This document shows positions 20,051-31,300 of a stretch of DNA of 64,000 bases, in pieces. The notes below the pieces were generated by a model. It ran no database searches. It saw nothing but the letters and a program-made list of their open reading frames with translations, and was not told where the DNA came from. The stretch's first letter is position 1. Every line of letters begins with the position of its first letter. The DNA lies in assembly GCA_049517675.1 (NCBI GenBank), contig JBEKRV010000005.1:47751-111750 (forward strand), in the 5' to 3' direction. The position numbers and the translations under genes are program-made. Origin of the DNA: Bog-756 sp049517675. Lineage in GTDB: Bacteria > Actinomycetota > Acidimicrobiia > Acidimicrobiales > RAAP-2.

Positions 20051-21214
20051 ATGGACTTCACCCCATCCGACGAGCTGCAGATGCTGCGCGAGGCGGTCGG
20101 ATCGATCGCGGCCAAGTACGGACACGAGTACTACGTGGCCAAGGCCCACGCCGACGAGCGGACCGACGAGCTGTGGAGCGCGGTGGCCGAGCAGGGCTTC
20201 CTGGGAGTGAACGTCCCCGAGGAGTACGGGGGCGGTGGTGGTGGGATCACCGAGCTGGCCGCCGTGGCCGAGGAGCTGGCAGCGGCCGGGTGCCCGCTGC
20301 TGGTCATCGTGGTGTCGCCGGCCATCTGCGCCACCATCATCGCCAAGTTCGGCACCGAGGCCCAGAAGCAACGGTGGCTGCCACGCTTCGCCACCGGTGA
20401 GCTCAAGATGGCCTTCGCCATCACCGAGCCCGACGCCGGGTCCAACTCCCACAACCTCGGCCTCACCGCCACCAAGGACGGCGACATCTACCGGCTGAAC
20501 GGCCAGAAGTACTACATCTCCGGTGTCGACGAGTGCGAGGCCATCCTGGTGGTCACCAAGACGGGCGTGGACCCCGACACCGGCCGGGGCCGCCTGTCGC
20601 TGTTCGTGGTCGACGTGGACACCCCCGGGCTCGACAAGCAGGTGCTGCCCGTGGAGATCACCGCTCCCGAGAAGCAGTACACCTTGTTCTTCGACAACGT
20701 CCAGGTCGGGTCGGACCGACTCATCGGCGAGGAGGGCGAGGGCCTGCGCCAGGTCTTCTACGGCCTCAACCCGGAACGGATCCTGTCGGCCGCCACCGCC
20801 AACGGCATCGGCCGCTACGTCCTCGACAAGGCGGCCGAGTACGCGCGCACCCGCGAGGTGTGGGGCACCCCGATCGCCCGCCACCAGGGCATCGCCCACC
20901 CGTTGGCCAAGGCCAAGATCGAGGTGGAGCTGGCCCGGGTGATGACCGACAAGGCGGCCTGGTACTGCGATCACGACGGGGATTCGCCGCTGGCCGGCGA
21001 GACCGCCAACATGGCCAAGTACGCGGCGGCGGAGGCGACGCTCGCCGCCCTCGACCAGGCCATCCAGACCCACGGTGGCAACGGCATGTCCACCGAGTAC
21101 GGCATCGCCGACCTGTGGGGGATGGCCCGGCTGCTCCGGATCGCCCCGGTGAGCCGCGAGATGATCCTCAACTACGTGGCCCAGCACTCACTCTCACTGC
21201 CCCGCTCCTACTGA
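20051..21214 (+). CDS. Acyl-CoA dehydrogenase (AtuD-like candidate)
   Basis: A 387-residue FAD-dependent acyl-CoA dehydrogenase with a clear Shine–Dalgarno (AGGAGG, 7 nt before ATG 20051). Visible: the N-terminal helical domain with PEEYGGGGGGITELAAVAEE, the flavin/substrate signature AFAITEPDAGSNSHNL, and the C-terminal QTHGGNGMSTEYGIADLWGMARLLRI. It introduces an α,β double bond into an acyl-CoA. In this operon citronellyl-CoA or a similar branched acyl-CoA is plausible, but the motifs do not fix the chain type. Confidence 0.9.
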   Translation: MDFTPSDELQMLREAVGSIAAKYGHEYYVAKAHADERTDELWSAVAEQGFLGVNVPEEYGGGGGGITELAAVAEELAAAGCPLLVIVVSPAICATIIAKFGTEAQKQRWLPRFATGELKMAFAITEPDAGSNSHNLGLTATKDGDIYRLNGQKYYISGVDECEAILVVTKTGVDPDTGRGRLSLFVVDVDTPGLDKQVLPVEITAPEKQYTLFFDNVQVGSDRLIGEEGEGLRQVFYGLNPERILSAATANGIGRYVLDKAAEYARTREVWGTPIARHQGIAHPLAKAKIEVELARVMTDKAAWYCDHDGDSPLAGETANMAKYAAAEATLAALDQAIQTHGGNGMSTEYGIADLWGMARLLRIAPVSREMILNYVAQHSLSLPRSY

Positions 21215-21237
21215 CTCTCACTGCCCCGCTCCTGCTG
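21190..21237 (+). repeat. 24-bp duplication spanning the acyl-CoA dehydrogenase stop
   Basis: Two 24-bp copies (21190–21213 and 21214–21237) differing at one base. The first encodes the last residues (…LSLPRSY) and enters the stop. The second lies directly 3' and again ends in a TGA. It resembles the repeat at the mfd 3' end. Confidence 0.9.
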
Positions 21238-21243
21238 AGCTGA

Positions 21244-21292
21244 GCGCCGCCGTGCGGCGCCGACGGGAACACTCGACCTCCACTCGAGGTCG
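21244..21292 (+). terminator. Paired hairpins after the catabolic operon
   Basis: A perfect 7-bp stem with 3-nt loop (GCGCCGC cgt GCGGCGC, 21244–21260) is followed by a second stem (CGACCTC at 21274–21280 with GAGGTCG at 21286–21292). No T-run is present. The position between a finished operon and a new promoter region fits a terminator. Confidence 0.55.
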
Positions 21293-21406
21293 CCTCGGCG
21301 CGCCTCGGGACCCGTGGTCATGGGCCCGCGCCTACGCGGTCGCGCCAGCCGGCCAGGAAGTGTGAGGGGGCTCCCTCAAGTCTGCGCTCGAGGCCGTCGA
21401 TAGGCC

Positions 21407-21430
21407 TCCTAGGTGGAATTACGCCTAGGA
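21407..21430. promoter_or_regulatory. Inverted repeat upstream of the pilin operon
   Basis: Perfect 7-bp arms TCCTAGG and CCTAGGA separated by 10 nt, 40 nt ahead of the chosen pilin start at 21470. The region 21293–21469 has no other gene. The repeat could be an operator or a leader hairpin. I cannot identify a convincing −35/−10 pair. Confidence 0.4.
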
Positions 21431-21469
21431 ACACCTGTTCCCCTGGTCTTACTCTGCCGGAAGAGCGCA

Positions 21470-24271
21470 ATGTTTCCCTTCACCGTTTCCCACCGCAGTC
21501 CGACCTCGAGCCGGAGTGCCGGACTGGCAGCAGTCCGGGCGAAGGGTCGCGCCCGCAGCCACGGGCGGACCACCGACCGCCGGCGGGACGACGGGGTGAC
21601 CCTCGTCGAGGTCATCGTGGCCGGAGTCGTGCTGCTCATCACCATGATCCCCATGGGCATCCTCCTCACCAACGTCTCCTCGGACGCGGTCCTCGCCCGC
21701 CAGCACCAGGCCGCCGAGGAGTTGGCTGACTCGTGGATCCAGATCCTCTCCAATACGTCACCTCCGACGAATCCGTCCACCGGAACGGTTCTGACGAACG
21801 AGACCCCGACGACCTTGACCCAGGCCGCGGCCGCCGCGGCGGGCGCCCCGTACCCGGGTTCGACTTTCGCCGGCACCACCTTCACCGCCCAGGCGCTCTA
21901 CACCGAGAATGCCGTGAACGACGTGGGACAGTCCGACCTGTGTTCCGCCGGAACGGCGCCCAGCCCGTCTCATCCGGCGGTCATCCAGCTCCAGGTGAAC
22001 GTGACGTGGGGCAGCGGCACAAATGTGCACACGGTCACCGAGGTGACCGAGATCGACTTTCCGAGGCCTGGTTCGTGGTTGCAGGCCGAGGGATTCCTGG
22101 CCATCAACGTGTCGAACGAGGGCGACACAGATCAACTCGGCAACTCGGCACAGGTCCGCCTTCAGGCCATCCCCGTCGGGGTCACCCAGACCGCGGCCCC
22201 GGTGACGCCCTCGGACCCTACCGGAAGCCCGACCCTCACCACGCCGTACAAGCTCTACCCCGACGCTGACGGGTGCATCTTCGCCGAGGTGCCGGTCGGG
22301 ACCTACACCGTCGCCGCCTTGCAGCCCAGCGTCGGCGCGGTCGCCATCCCCGGCTACTCGGGCCTCCCGCCGTTCGTGACGACCGGCGGCAGCCAGACCG
22401 ACACGCAGGCCGGCCAGGTGGTGACCGTGAGCGCCGAACAGGTCGTGCCCCTTTATCAGTTCGACGAAGGGATGTTGACGAACGTCTCCTACGCCGGAGC
22501 ATCCGCCGTAGACCGGGGCGTCACATGCCCGGACGCCGCCGGACTGACCTGCGTCGCCCTTGGTGACGGACCGACAGGTGCGTCCGCCGCCTGGGGAGGT
22601 TCCGGTGCCGCCTGGACGTCCACCACGCTCTCCACCCGCACTCACGTCAATCAGGTCTCCTGCATCACGGCCACTCCGTCCAAGTGCGTCGGCGTCGGCT
22701 ACTACAGCTCGGCCGGTGGCACAAACACCGGCATCATCCTCTCGACCACCTCCGACTTCACCGCGCAATCGAGCGACAACGTCCCGCCGACCGTCACCGA
22801 CATCACCCAGGTGATCTGTCCGTCGACAGACGGCTGTCTCGCCTTGGGGACCACCTCCTCGGGGCCGGTCCTGTTGGCCGGGAAGGTGGTGGCCGGATCC
22901 GACTCCTGGACCATCGTCACCCCTCCCCTGGTGACCATCACCGCACTCGACTCGATCGCCTGCCCGACGCCGACAACGTGTGAATTGAGCTACGCCGGCA
23001 TCGGATCCGCCCCCGGCATCCTGACCATAAACGGCGATCCCTCCAGCCCGTCGCTGCTGTCCTTCGCTTCCGACATCCTTCCTGGCCAGGTCTACTCAGT
23101 GGGGACGATCGCCTGCCCGTCGTCGACAGACTGCCTGGCCGCCGCCGTAGGCGGCCAGGCCAGCCCCACCGATGCCACCGTCATCACCACCGGGGTGACC
23201 GGGGACTCCTGGACGGCGGAGTCGAGCTTCCCGTCAGGCGGCGTCTCGGTCACCGGCATCTCCTGCGACACCACGTCCTGTGTGGCCATCGGCGCCGTGT
23301 CGACGACGCAGGGTGCCGTCGCAGCTGTCTGGACCGGCGACCTGACGGCGACACCGGAGCACAATTGGGTACTCTCCAATGCGATCCCCAACAACGTCGC
23401 CGCCCTGAATTCGGTGGCGTGCGGAACACCGGCATCAGGTGACACCGCGGCGTGCGTCGTCGCGGCGACCACCTCGGGCACATCCGGGTTGGGTGAGCTG
23501 CTCGTCGGCTCGCAGACCGGGACCGGCAGCAGCTGGGCCTGGAACCTCGCCTCCGAACCCTCGGGGACCACGGTCCAGTACTACCTGGGGGTGTCGTGCG
23601 AGAGCCCGGCGACGGCGACCAACGCGGTCTGCGCGGCGATCGGCGAAACGACCGGCGGACCGATCATCCTCACGTCCCCGACCGGCCCCACGGGATCGTG
23701 GTCGAACCAGACCCCGTCGTCGCTGCCCGGCGCGTTGGTCGATGGAATCCCCGTCGAGACCAGCCCGGCACAGACCACCAGCTGGACCACCCAGATCCCC
23801 TGGGGCTACGACTCCTCGGGCAGCACCGGGTCGCTGCCCGTCCTGTACCCCGGTGCCTACTCGATCGCCGCGGGTGACTGTGCAGGCGAAGCGTCCACCA
23901 ACTCCTCGTCCTCGTTCAGCGGGATCCCAGGTGGGACCGCCACCGCCGTCGTCCCGTTGGGCCTGCTGCCCCTGCAGTTGGTCACAGCAAGTGGCGCAGT
24001 GGTCAGCGGCGCCACCGTGACCATCACGTCGACCAGCTGCGGGACCGACGGCGACTACTACAACCTGCCGGCCACCGACGCCCAGGGCGTCACAATGACG
24101 TCGGTGCCCTACGGCAGCTACTCCTACTCGGTCACGTCAGGTAGCTCGGCGGTCGCCCCCACCAATGTAACGCTCGTAGTCGGCGCCGACAGCGTCACGG
24201 TGAAGATCAATGGCACAGCCACCTCACAGTCGCCGTACTACCTGCCCGCTCCCATCCAGGTGCTGGCATGA
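21470..24271 (+). CDS. Type IV pilin-like protein with cysteine-paired repeat domain (PilV-position)
   Basis: A 933-residue protein. After a basic leader of about 40 residues comes a prepilin-peptidase site and hydrophobic helix (DDGVTLVEVIVAGVVLLITM): cleavage would fall before V, with Glu at +5, the class III pilin signature. The large extracellular part has about eight repeats of roughly 45 residues, each with a [VI]-x-C-P-x(4–9)-C-x-A-x-G core (for example IACPSSTDCLAAAVGG and ISCDTTSCVAIG). This suggests a disulfide-stapled β-propeller-like domain. A Thr/Val-rich β-domain ends the protein. I chose ATG 21470 over GTG 21413. It overlaps the next gene by 4 nt. Probably a tip or minor pilin carrying an adhesive head (inference). 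Confidence 0.75.
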   Translation: MFPFTVSHRSPTSSRSAGLAAVRAKGRARSHGRTTDRRRDDGVTLVEVIVAGVVLLITMIPMGILLTNVSSDAVLARQHQAAEELADSWIQILSNTSPPTNPSTGTVLTNETPTTLTQAAAAAAGAPYPGSTFAGTTFTAQALYTENAVNDVGQSDLCSAGTAPSPSHPAVIQLQVNVTWGSGTNVHTVTEVTEIDFPRPGSWLQAEGFLAINVSNEGDTDQLGNSAQVRLQAIPVGVTQTAAPVTPSDPTGSPTLTTPYKLYPDADGCIFAEVPVGTYTVAALQPSVGAVAIPGYSGLPPFVTTGGSQTDTQAGQVVTVSAEQVVPLYQFDEGMLTNVSYAGASAVDRGVTCPDAAGLTCVALGDGPTGASAAWGGSGAAWTSTTLSTRTHVNQVSCITATPSKCVGVGYYSSAGGTNTGIILSTTSDFTAQSSDNVPPTVTDITQVICPSTDGCLALGTTSSGPVLLAGKVVAGSDSWTIVTPPLVTITALDSIACPTPTTCELSYAGIGSAPGILTINGDPSSPSLLSFASDILPGQVYSVGTIACPSSTDCLAAAVGGQASPTDATVITTGVTGDSWTAESSFPSGGVSVTGISCDTTSCVAIGAVSTTQGAVAAVWTGDLTATPEHNWVLSNAIPNNVAALNSVACGTPASGDTAACVVAATTSGTSGLGELLVGSQTGTGSSWAWNLASEPSGTTVQYYLGVSCESPATATNAVCAAIGETTGGPIILTSPTGPTGSWSNQTPSSLPGALVDGIPVETSPAQTTSWTTQIPWGYDSSGSTGSLPVLYPGAYSIAAGDCAGEASTNSSSSFSGIPGGTATAVVPLGLLPLQLVTASGAVVSGATVTITSTSCGTDGDYYNLPATDAQGVTMTSVPYGSYSYSVTSGSSAVAPTNVTLVVGADSVTVKINGTATSQSPYYLPAPIQVLA

Positions 24272-25371
24272 CGTCGGCGATCCGTCCCAGCCTGCCCGAG
24301 CGGCTGCGAGCGCGACTCGGTGACCGTCACCGCGACGACGCCGGCATGACCTTGATCGAGGTCATGGTCACCTCGACCATCCTCGTTGTGATCCTCGGCA
24401 TGGTCTTCGTCTCCATGAACCTCATCGAGTCTCTGAGCGCCAGCGTGTCCGCCCAGTACAACGAGGTTGACCAGGTCATCCCCGCCCTCGCGCCGATCCG
24501 CTCCCTGCTGGCCTCCGAGGTGGAGCCCGCACCGCAGTCCTCGACCGGTATCCCGACACCGGGGTTCGGCGTGGAATCGGGTACCACCCAGAACGGGCCC
24601 TACATGAACAACTCTGTCGGGAACTTCGGGTTGACCTTCTTCGCCAACGTCGGGACGAACTACGGCAACACCGTCGGCGCCAGCTCCTCGTGCGGATCGT
24701 CGTCGTGCACAGCCGGCCCGGCTGAGATCGTGGCCGAGGAGATCGATCCGGCCACCGGAAACGAGGTCACCTCCTCGTCATCCTGCACGCCCAGCACACC
24801 ATGCAACTTCCAAGTGCGGATGTACCTCCCCGAGGTCGGAAACATGACAGATGGAATCTCGAGCTGTCCGGTCAACGTGAATGGAACCACGCCCGGTTTC
24901 GTGTGCCTGTACCCGACCAACTACCGGCTCATCGCCAACATCCAGGACGTGGTCAACGATCCGTCCGGGTCCGGGCAGTTCGCCACCCCGATCTTCACCT
25001 ACACCATCGAGGACCCGAACCTGGGTGCGCTTACACTCACCAGCTCCGAGGTGAGCCAGCAGGCGGTGACCGGGCTGCCCGGCGGCTCTAGCGAGTACAC
25101 GGGTACCAGCCAACCCTTCAGCACCTGCAACTCAGCGACGGCGGGTCAACCGGTGGAAGGTGCCGCAGCAGCGGGGATCAACTGCCCCTTGGACGCCATC
25201 CAGAGCGTCGGGATCGACCTCCTGGTCGACGAGCCCGGTTCGGGGACCAACGGTTGGGTCAACAACCAACTCATCATCTACCGGTATCCGCAGAGCATCA
25301 ACGCCGAGTGCTATCCATTCCAGTTCATCAACCCGGGCTGCGATCCCTACCAGTCCTCGGCAGGGGGATGA
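24268..25371 (+). CDS. Type IV pilin-like protein (PilW-position)
   Basis: A 367-residue protein with the class III signal DDAGMTLIEVMVTSTILVVILGMV: prepilin cleavage after Gly, Met at +1 and Glu at +5, then a hydrophobic α-helix that packs in pseudopili. The extracellular part (residues 60–367) is Gly/Ser/Thr-rich with several cysteines, and I recognise no catalytic motif. It overlaps both neighbours by 4 nt (ATGA), so the three pilin-like genes form one translationally coupled unit. By order and N-terminus it corresponds to the PilW minor pilin, which primes fibre assembly. No assembly ATPase, platform or prepilin peptidase genes are in the window. Confidence 0.78.
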   Translation: MTSAIRPSLPERLRARLGDRHRDDAGMTLIEVMVTSTILVVILGMVFVSMNLIESLSASVSAQYNEVDQVIPALAPIRSLLASEVEPAPQSSTGIPTPGFGVESGTTQNGPYMNNSVGNFGLTFFANVGTNYGNTVGASSSCGSSSCTAGPAEIVAEEIDPATGNEVTSSSSCTPSTPCNFQVRMYLPEVGNMTDGISSCPVNVNGTTPGFVCLYPTNYRLIANIQDVVNDPSGSGQFATPIFTYTIEDPNLGALTLTSSEVSQQAVTGLPGGSSEYTGTSQPFSTCNSATAGQPVEGAAAAGINCPLDAIQSVGIDLLVDEPGSGTNGWVNNQLIIYRYPQSINAECYPFQFINPGCDPYQSSAGG

Positions 25372-28300
25372 TCATCATGTCGACAGCGTGGAGCAGGATG
25401 ACGCACATCCGGACAAACCGAGACCAGGACCGTTGTGGCGCGAGGATGTCCGACCTCGGCCAGACGGCGATCATGGCCGTTCTGGCGCTCACCTTGGTGA
25501 TCGGAGCCATCGGTGCCACGCTCGTACTCACGATGGTCCAATCGGCCCCCCTCCAACAGGCCGCCTCGGTGGCCGACTACTCCAACCAGGCCGTCGAGGC
25601 CGGGGAGAACGCCTACGTCACCGCCATCAACACCAACCCGAGCCTCGCCTACTGCAACACCAACACCAACGGGACCGGGGACTGCCTGGGCATCGACTAC
25701 GGCGAGTGGAACGAGGTCACCGGCTCGGCTGCTTCGAACACCGGTGCCGAGTGGTACGCGTTCGGCAACCCACAGCCGACCTTCGACCCCACCACCCACG
25801 CCATCACCAACCTGGCCGTGGAGGTGGTCGGCGCCGCTCACGACCCTCAGTCCTCGACCGGCTACATCTTCGCTAACGAGACCCTCAACCTTGCGCCCAA
25901 GAACGGCTTCCTGTCACACGTCTGGTGGTCCAACTATGAGTCCTACAGCGCGACGGGCGACTACTCGACCTGCAACTACAACTGGAGCTCGTCGATCAAC
26001 TACGACATCAACGGAGCCAACGTCGACTGCAGCTCTCAGGTCTATTTCGGCCCCAACGACTACCTGTTCGGACCCACGTACACCAACGACTCCGTCTTCG
26101 TGAGCGGCGACGGTTCCGAGTCGGGTTCGCCGTCGTTCGGCAACCCATCCGTCTCACCCGAGGTCCCGTCGTCGGTCGAGACCGCCGACCCGAACTGCCT
26201 GTTCGTCGACAACTCGAACGGCATGTCGGGCAGTGCTTCCAACTGTGCGGCAGCCTCCAACGACGTCTATCTCTACGACACCACGAAGAGTACCCACGGC
26301 AACGCCGTGGAGGAGCCCCCTCAGACCGACTCTCAGCTCGGGACCGTCGCCTACCTCTATGGTTGCCTCTACGCGGGTCCGACCCAGATCACCCTGAACG
26401 ACGGCCAGATGACGGTGATCAGCCCCGACACTCCGGTGACCCAGGGAACGACCACCGACAGTATCAACGCCGCGGCCAACACCAACGTCTGCCCGACCGA
26501 CGGGACCGGGCCCATCCCCTCCGACGGCGTGGTGTTCGTGGAGAACGCCACCACCTCCGAGACGGTCACCGGAGCGAACCCGTTCGACGACTACATCGAC
26601 AGCACGGCGACCAACCTCACCTCGAGCCCGGCCTCGCCCACGCCCGGCGGTGCGGTCACCCTCACAGCCACGGTCACCTCGGCGACCAGCCAGATCAGCA
26701 GTGGCGCCACCGTCTCCTTCAGCCAGACGACCAGTACCACCAGCTACGGACACACGACCACGTCGACCGCCGTGATCTCCGGATGCTCCAACGTGTCCAA
26801 CTGGTCGACCCCGGTGGCGGTCGGCAGCAACTGGCAGGCCACCGCCACCTGCACCACGACCGAGTCGAGCAATGGCACGGGTGCCTTCTCCGCCTCCTAC
26901 AGCGGTGGATCCTACACCAGTTCGTCCCAGGTCAACCTGGGCCAGTCCAACGCGTACTCGCCGACCGTCTCCTACGGTGCCAACTCCCAGACAGCTCCCG
27001 GCGGCTGCTCCGGCTGCTACTACGGCCAGACCGGCACACCCGACGCCGAGGGCGACGCCTTCGTCAACGGGAATCTCTCCGGCTACCTCACCATCGGCAC
27101 GGCCAACGACATCATCGTCGACGGGAACCTCACCTACGCCGACTGCTCCGGACAGTGGACCCTGGGTCAGAGCGGGACGAGCACCCAGTCCCAGGGCCTC
27201 TGCCCCTACAACCCGGGCGGGACGAACGACTCGCTCGGCCTCATCGCCAACGAGTACGTCGAGGTGAACCACCCCGTCACGTCACCGAACGGATCGGTGC
27301 TGCCGTCCTGCAGCGGCACCCCGGGTGCCCTCTGCGACCCGTCGGGCGGCGCCGGGGACATCGCCACCGGCACCGGTGGGATCACCATCGACGCCGCCGT
27401 CCTGGCGTTGACGGAGTCGTTCGTGGTCAACAACTACGGGACCGGCAACAACGAGGGCCCCCTCTACGTCTACGGCTCCATCCAGCAGTACGCCCGCGGC
27501 CCGGTGGGCACCTTCAGCGGCTCGTCCCCTGCGTCGGGTTACGTCAAGCACTACACGTGGGACCCCCTCCTCGACTTCCTCGCGCCACCGAGCTACCTGG
27601 CTCCCACCACCCCGTCGTGGGTCCTCACCTCGGTGACCGGCGTCACCAGCGAGCATCCGACGGACATCTGCCCGACGCTGCTCCCGGTCGACGGCTCGAC
27701 CCAGACGATCTCGCAGTACTGCGCCGGATCACCGGGTGGCCTGCCCAACTATCCCGCCGTCACCGCGCCCGCCCCGCCCACCAGCGTGACGGCCACCGCC
27801 AGCGTCGGCGGCGTCGCCACGGTGACCTGGGTTGACCCGGCCAATCACGGATCACCCATCACCCAGTACAACGTCGACCCCATCCCCGGATGCTCGCTGT
27901 GCACCGGCCTCACCGTGGCCAGCGCCACCGCCACCTCCGCCACGATCGGGGGCCTCACCCCGGGGCAGAGCTATTCCTTCTCCGTCACCGCCACCAACGC
28001 GGACGGGACCAGTGACCCGTCGCAGCCGTCGCCGTCGGTCGTCGCCCCCAACGTCCCCTTCGCCCCCAGCCTGGTGACGGCCACCGGCAATGCCAACGAC
28101 ACGGTGACCGTCAGCTGGACCGATCCATCCTCGGCCGGTTCCCCCATCACCCAGTACAACGTGACGCCATCGCCGGCGTGCTCGTCGTGCACCGGGCTTA
28201 CCGCCACTGGTGCCACCGCCACTTCGGCGACGATTAGTGGACTCACCGTCGGCAACAGCTACACGTTCACCGTCACGGCCACTAACTCGCTGGGGACCGG

Positions 28301-31300
28301 ACCGGCGTCGTTCCCCTCTAACGCGGTCGTGGTACCCACCGCACCCGGCGCGCCCCTCACCGTGACCGCCACCTCGTACGCCAACGGCCAGTCCGTCGTG
28401 TCGTGGTACGCGCCGAACTCGAACGGCGGGCTCGCCGTCACCGGCTACACCGTGACCTCCTCGCCCGGGGGCAAGACGTGCACCACCACGGGAACCACCA
28501 CCTGCACGGTGACCGGCCTGACCAACGGCACCGCCTACACGTTCACGGTCACCGCCACCAACGGCATCGGCACCGGACCGGCCTCGGCCGCCTCGCCGGC
28601 GGCCACGCCGTCGACGGTCCCGGGTGCACCGACCATCGGCACCGCGACCGCCGGTAACGCTTCGGCGACCGTGGCCTTCACCGCACCCGGCTCCAACGGC
28701 GGCGCCCCCGTCACCGGATACACGGTCACCTCCGCTCCCGGTTCGATCACCGGTTCGTGCTCGGCGTCGCCGTGCACGGTGACCGGACTGACCAACGGGA
28801 CCAGCTACACCTTCAAGGTCACCGCCAGCAACGGCTCGGGCGCCGGCGCGTCCTCCGCCTCCTCCAACTCGGTCACCCCGACCGGGCCCCCCGGGACACC
28901 GACCGGCGTGGCCGCCACGTCGTACGCCAACGGCCAGTCGGTCGTCACCTGGACGGCCCCGTCCTCGACCGGCGGGTCCGCCATCACCGGTTACACGGTC
29001 ACGTCCAGCGGCGGCCAGACCTGCTCCACGCCCAACGGCTCGACCACCACCTGCACGGTGACCGGCCTGACCAATGGCACGACCTACACCTTCACCGTGA
29101 CCGCCTCCAACTCCCTGGGCGTCGGGGCGGCGTCGGCGTCGGCCACGGCCACGCCGGGCACGGCCCCCGGGGCCCCGACCGCGGTGACCGCCACCGGGGC
29201 CTACGCGTCCGCCAGTGTCTCGTGGACCGCTCCAGCCTCCAACGGCGGCCTGTCCATCAGCAACTACACCGTGACCTCGAGCACCGGGGGCCACACCTGC
29301 ACCTCGAGCACGACCAGCTGCGTCGTGTCCGGCCTGACCGACGGGACCGCGTACACGTTCACCGTGACCGCGACCAATGCGGCCGGCACCGGTGCCAGCT
29401 CCGCGGCATCGAATTCGGTCACCCCCGCCCCCACGGCGCCGAGCGCTCCGAGCGGCGTGGGTGCCACGTCGAACGCCAGCGGACAGTCGGTCGTCTCGTG
29501 GACCCCGGCGTCGTCGAACGGATCGGCGCTGACCCACTACACGGTGACCTCGAGTGGCGGCCAGACCTGCACCACGGCCAACGGCACGACCACCACCTGC
29601 ACGGTGACCGGCCTAACCAACGGGACGTCCTACACGTTCACGGTCACCGCCACCAACGGCATCGGCACGGGCCCCGCCTCGGCTGCGTCGGCGGCGGCCA
29701 CTCCCTCCACCGTGCCCGGGGCACCGACCGGGGTCACCGCCACCTCGTACGCCAATGCCCAGTCGGTCGTGTCGTGGAGCGCGCCGGCCTCCAACGGGGG
29801 TGCCGCCATCACCGGCTACACCGTGACCTCGACACCCGGCAGCATCACCTGCACCTCGGCCACCACCACCTGCACGGTGACCGGACTGACCAACGGCACC
29901 AGCTACACGTTCAAGGTCACCGCCACCAACGCATCCGGCACGAGCGCCGCCTCGGCGGCGTCGGCGGCGGCCGTCCCGGCCACCGTGCCGGGGACGCCCA
30001 CCGCGGTGACCGCCGCGTCGAACGCCGACGCCCAGTCGGTCGTCTCGTGGACGGCCCCGACCTCCAACGGCGGTGCGGCGATCACCGGCTACACCGTGAC
30101 CTCGAGCGGAGGCCAGACCTGCACCACGGCCAACGGCACGACCACCACCTGCACGGTGACCGGCCTGACCAACGGCACCCCGTACACCTTCACGGTCACC
30201 GCCGCCAACGCCGCCGGAACCGGACCGGCCTCGGCCGCGTCCTCGCCGGCCACACCGGCCACACAGCCCGGCGCGCCCACCGCCGTCACCGGTACCTCCA
30301 ACGTCAATTCCGCATCGACGGTCTCCTGGACGGCCCCGGCCTCCGACGGCGGTTCGGCGATCACCAACTACACGGTCATGACCAGTCCCGGTGGCGCCAC
30401 GTGCTCCACCAGCACAACCTCGTGCACCGTGAGCGGCCTCACCAACGGCGCCAGCTACACCTTCACGGTGACGGCCACCAACGCGGTCGGCACCGGACCG
30501 GCCTCGGCGGCGTCCCCACCCGTGGTGCCGGCGGCGACTCCGGACGCCCCCACCGGCGTGACGGCGACATCGCACACCAACAGCCAGTCCTTCGTGTCCT
30601 GGACCGCTCCGGCGAACACCGGCGGGGCACCGATCTCGAGCTACACCGTGACGGCCAACCTCGGTGGCCCCACCGGGACCAACGTGACCTGCACCACCGC
30701 GAACGGCTCGACCACCTCGTGCACCCTCCTCGGCCTGACCAACGGGGACACGTACTCCATCACGGTGGCCGCCACCAACTCCGTCGGGCAGGGCCCGGCG
30801 TCCGCGGCGGTGTCGGCGACGCCCTCGACCGTCCCCGGTGCACCGACCGGTGTCACCGCGACCTCGTTCGCCAACGCCCAGTCGGTGGTTTCGTGGACCG
30901 CACCGATCTCCACCGGTGGCGCCGCCATCACCGGCTACACGGTGACCTCGAGCGGCGGCCAGACCTGCTCCACGGTCGGCACCGCCTGCACGGTGACCGG
31001 GCTGACCAACGGCACCAGCTACACGTTCACGGTCACCGCCACCAACGCATCGGGCACCGGTCCCGCCTCGTCCCCGTCCTCGCCGATCACCCCGGCCACT
31101 CCGCCGGGATCGCCCACCGCGGTCGCGGCAACCTCCTACGCCAACGCCCAGTCGGTGGTGTCGTGGACGGCACCCGCCTCCACCGGTGGCGCTCCGGTCA
31201 CCTACACGGTGACCTCGACGCCCGGCAGCTTCACCTGCACCACGACCACCACCAGCTGCACGGTGAGCGGGCTGACCAACGGCACCCCCTACACGTTCAC

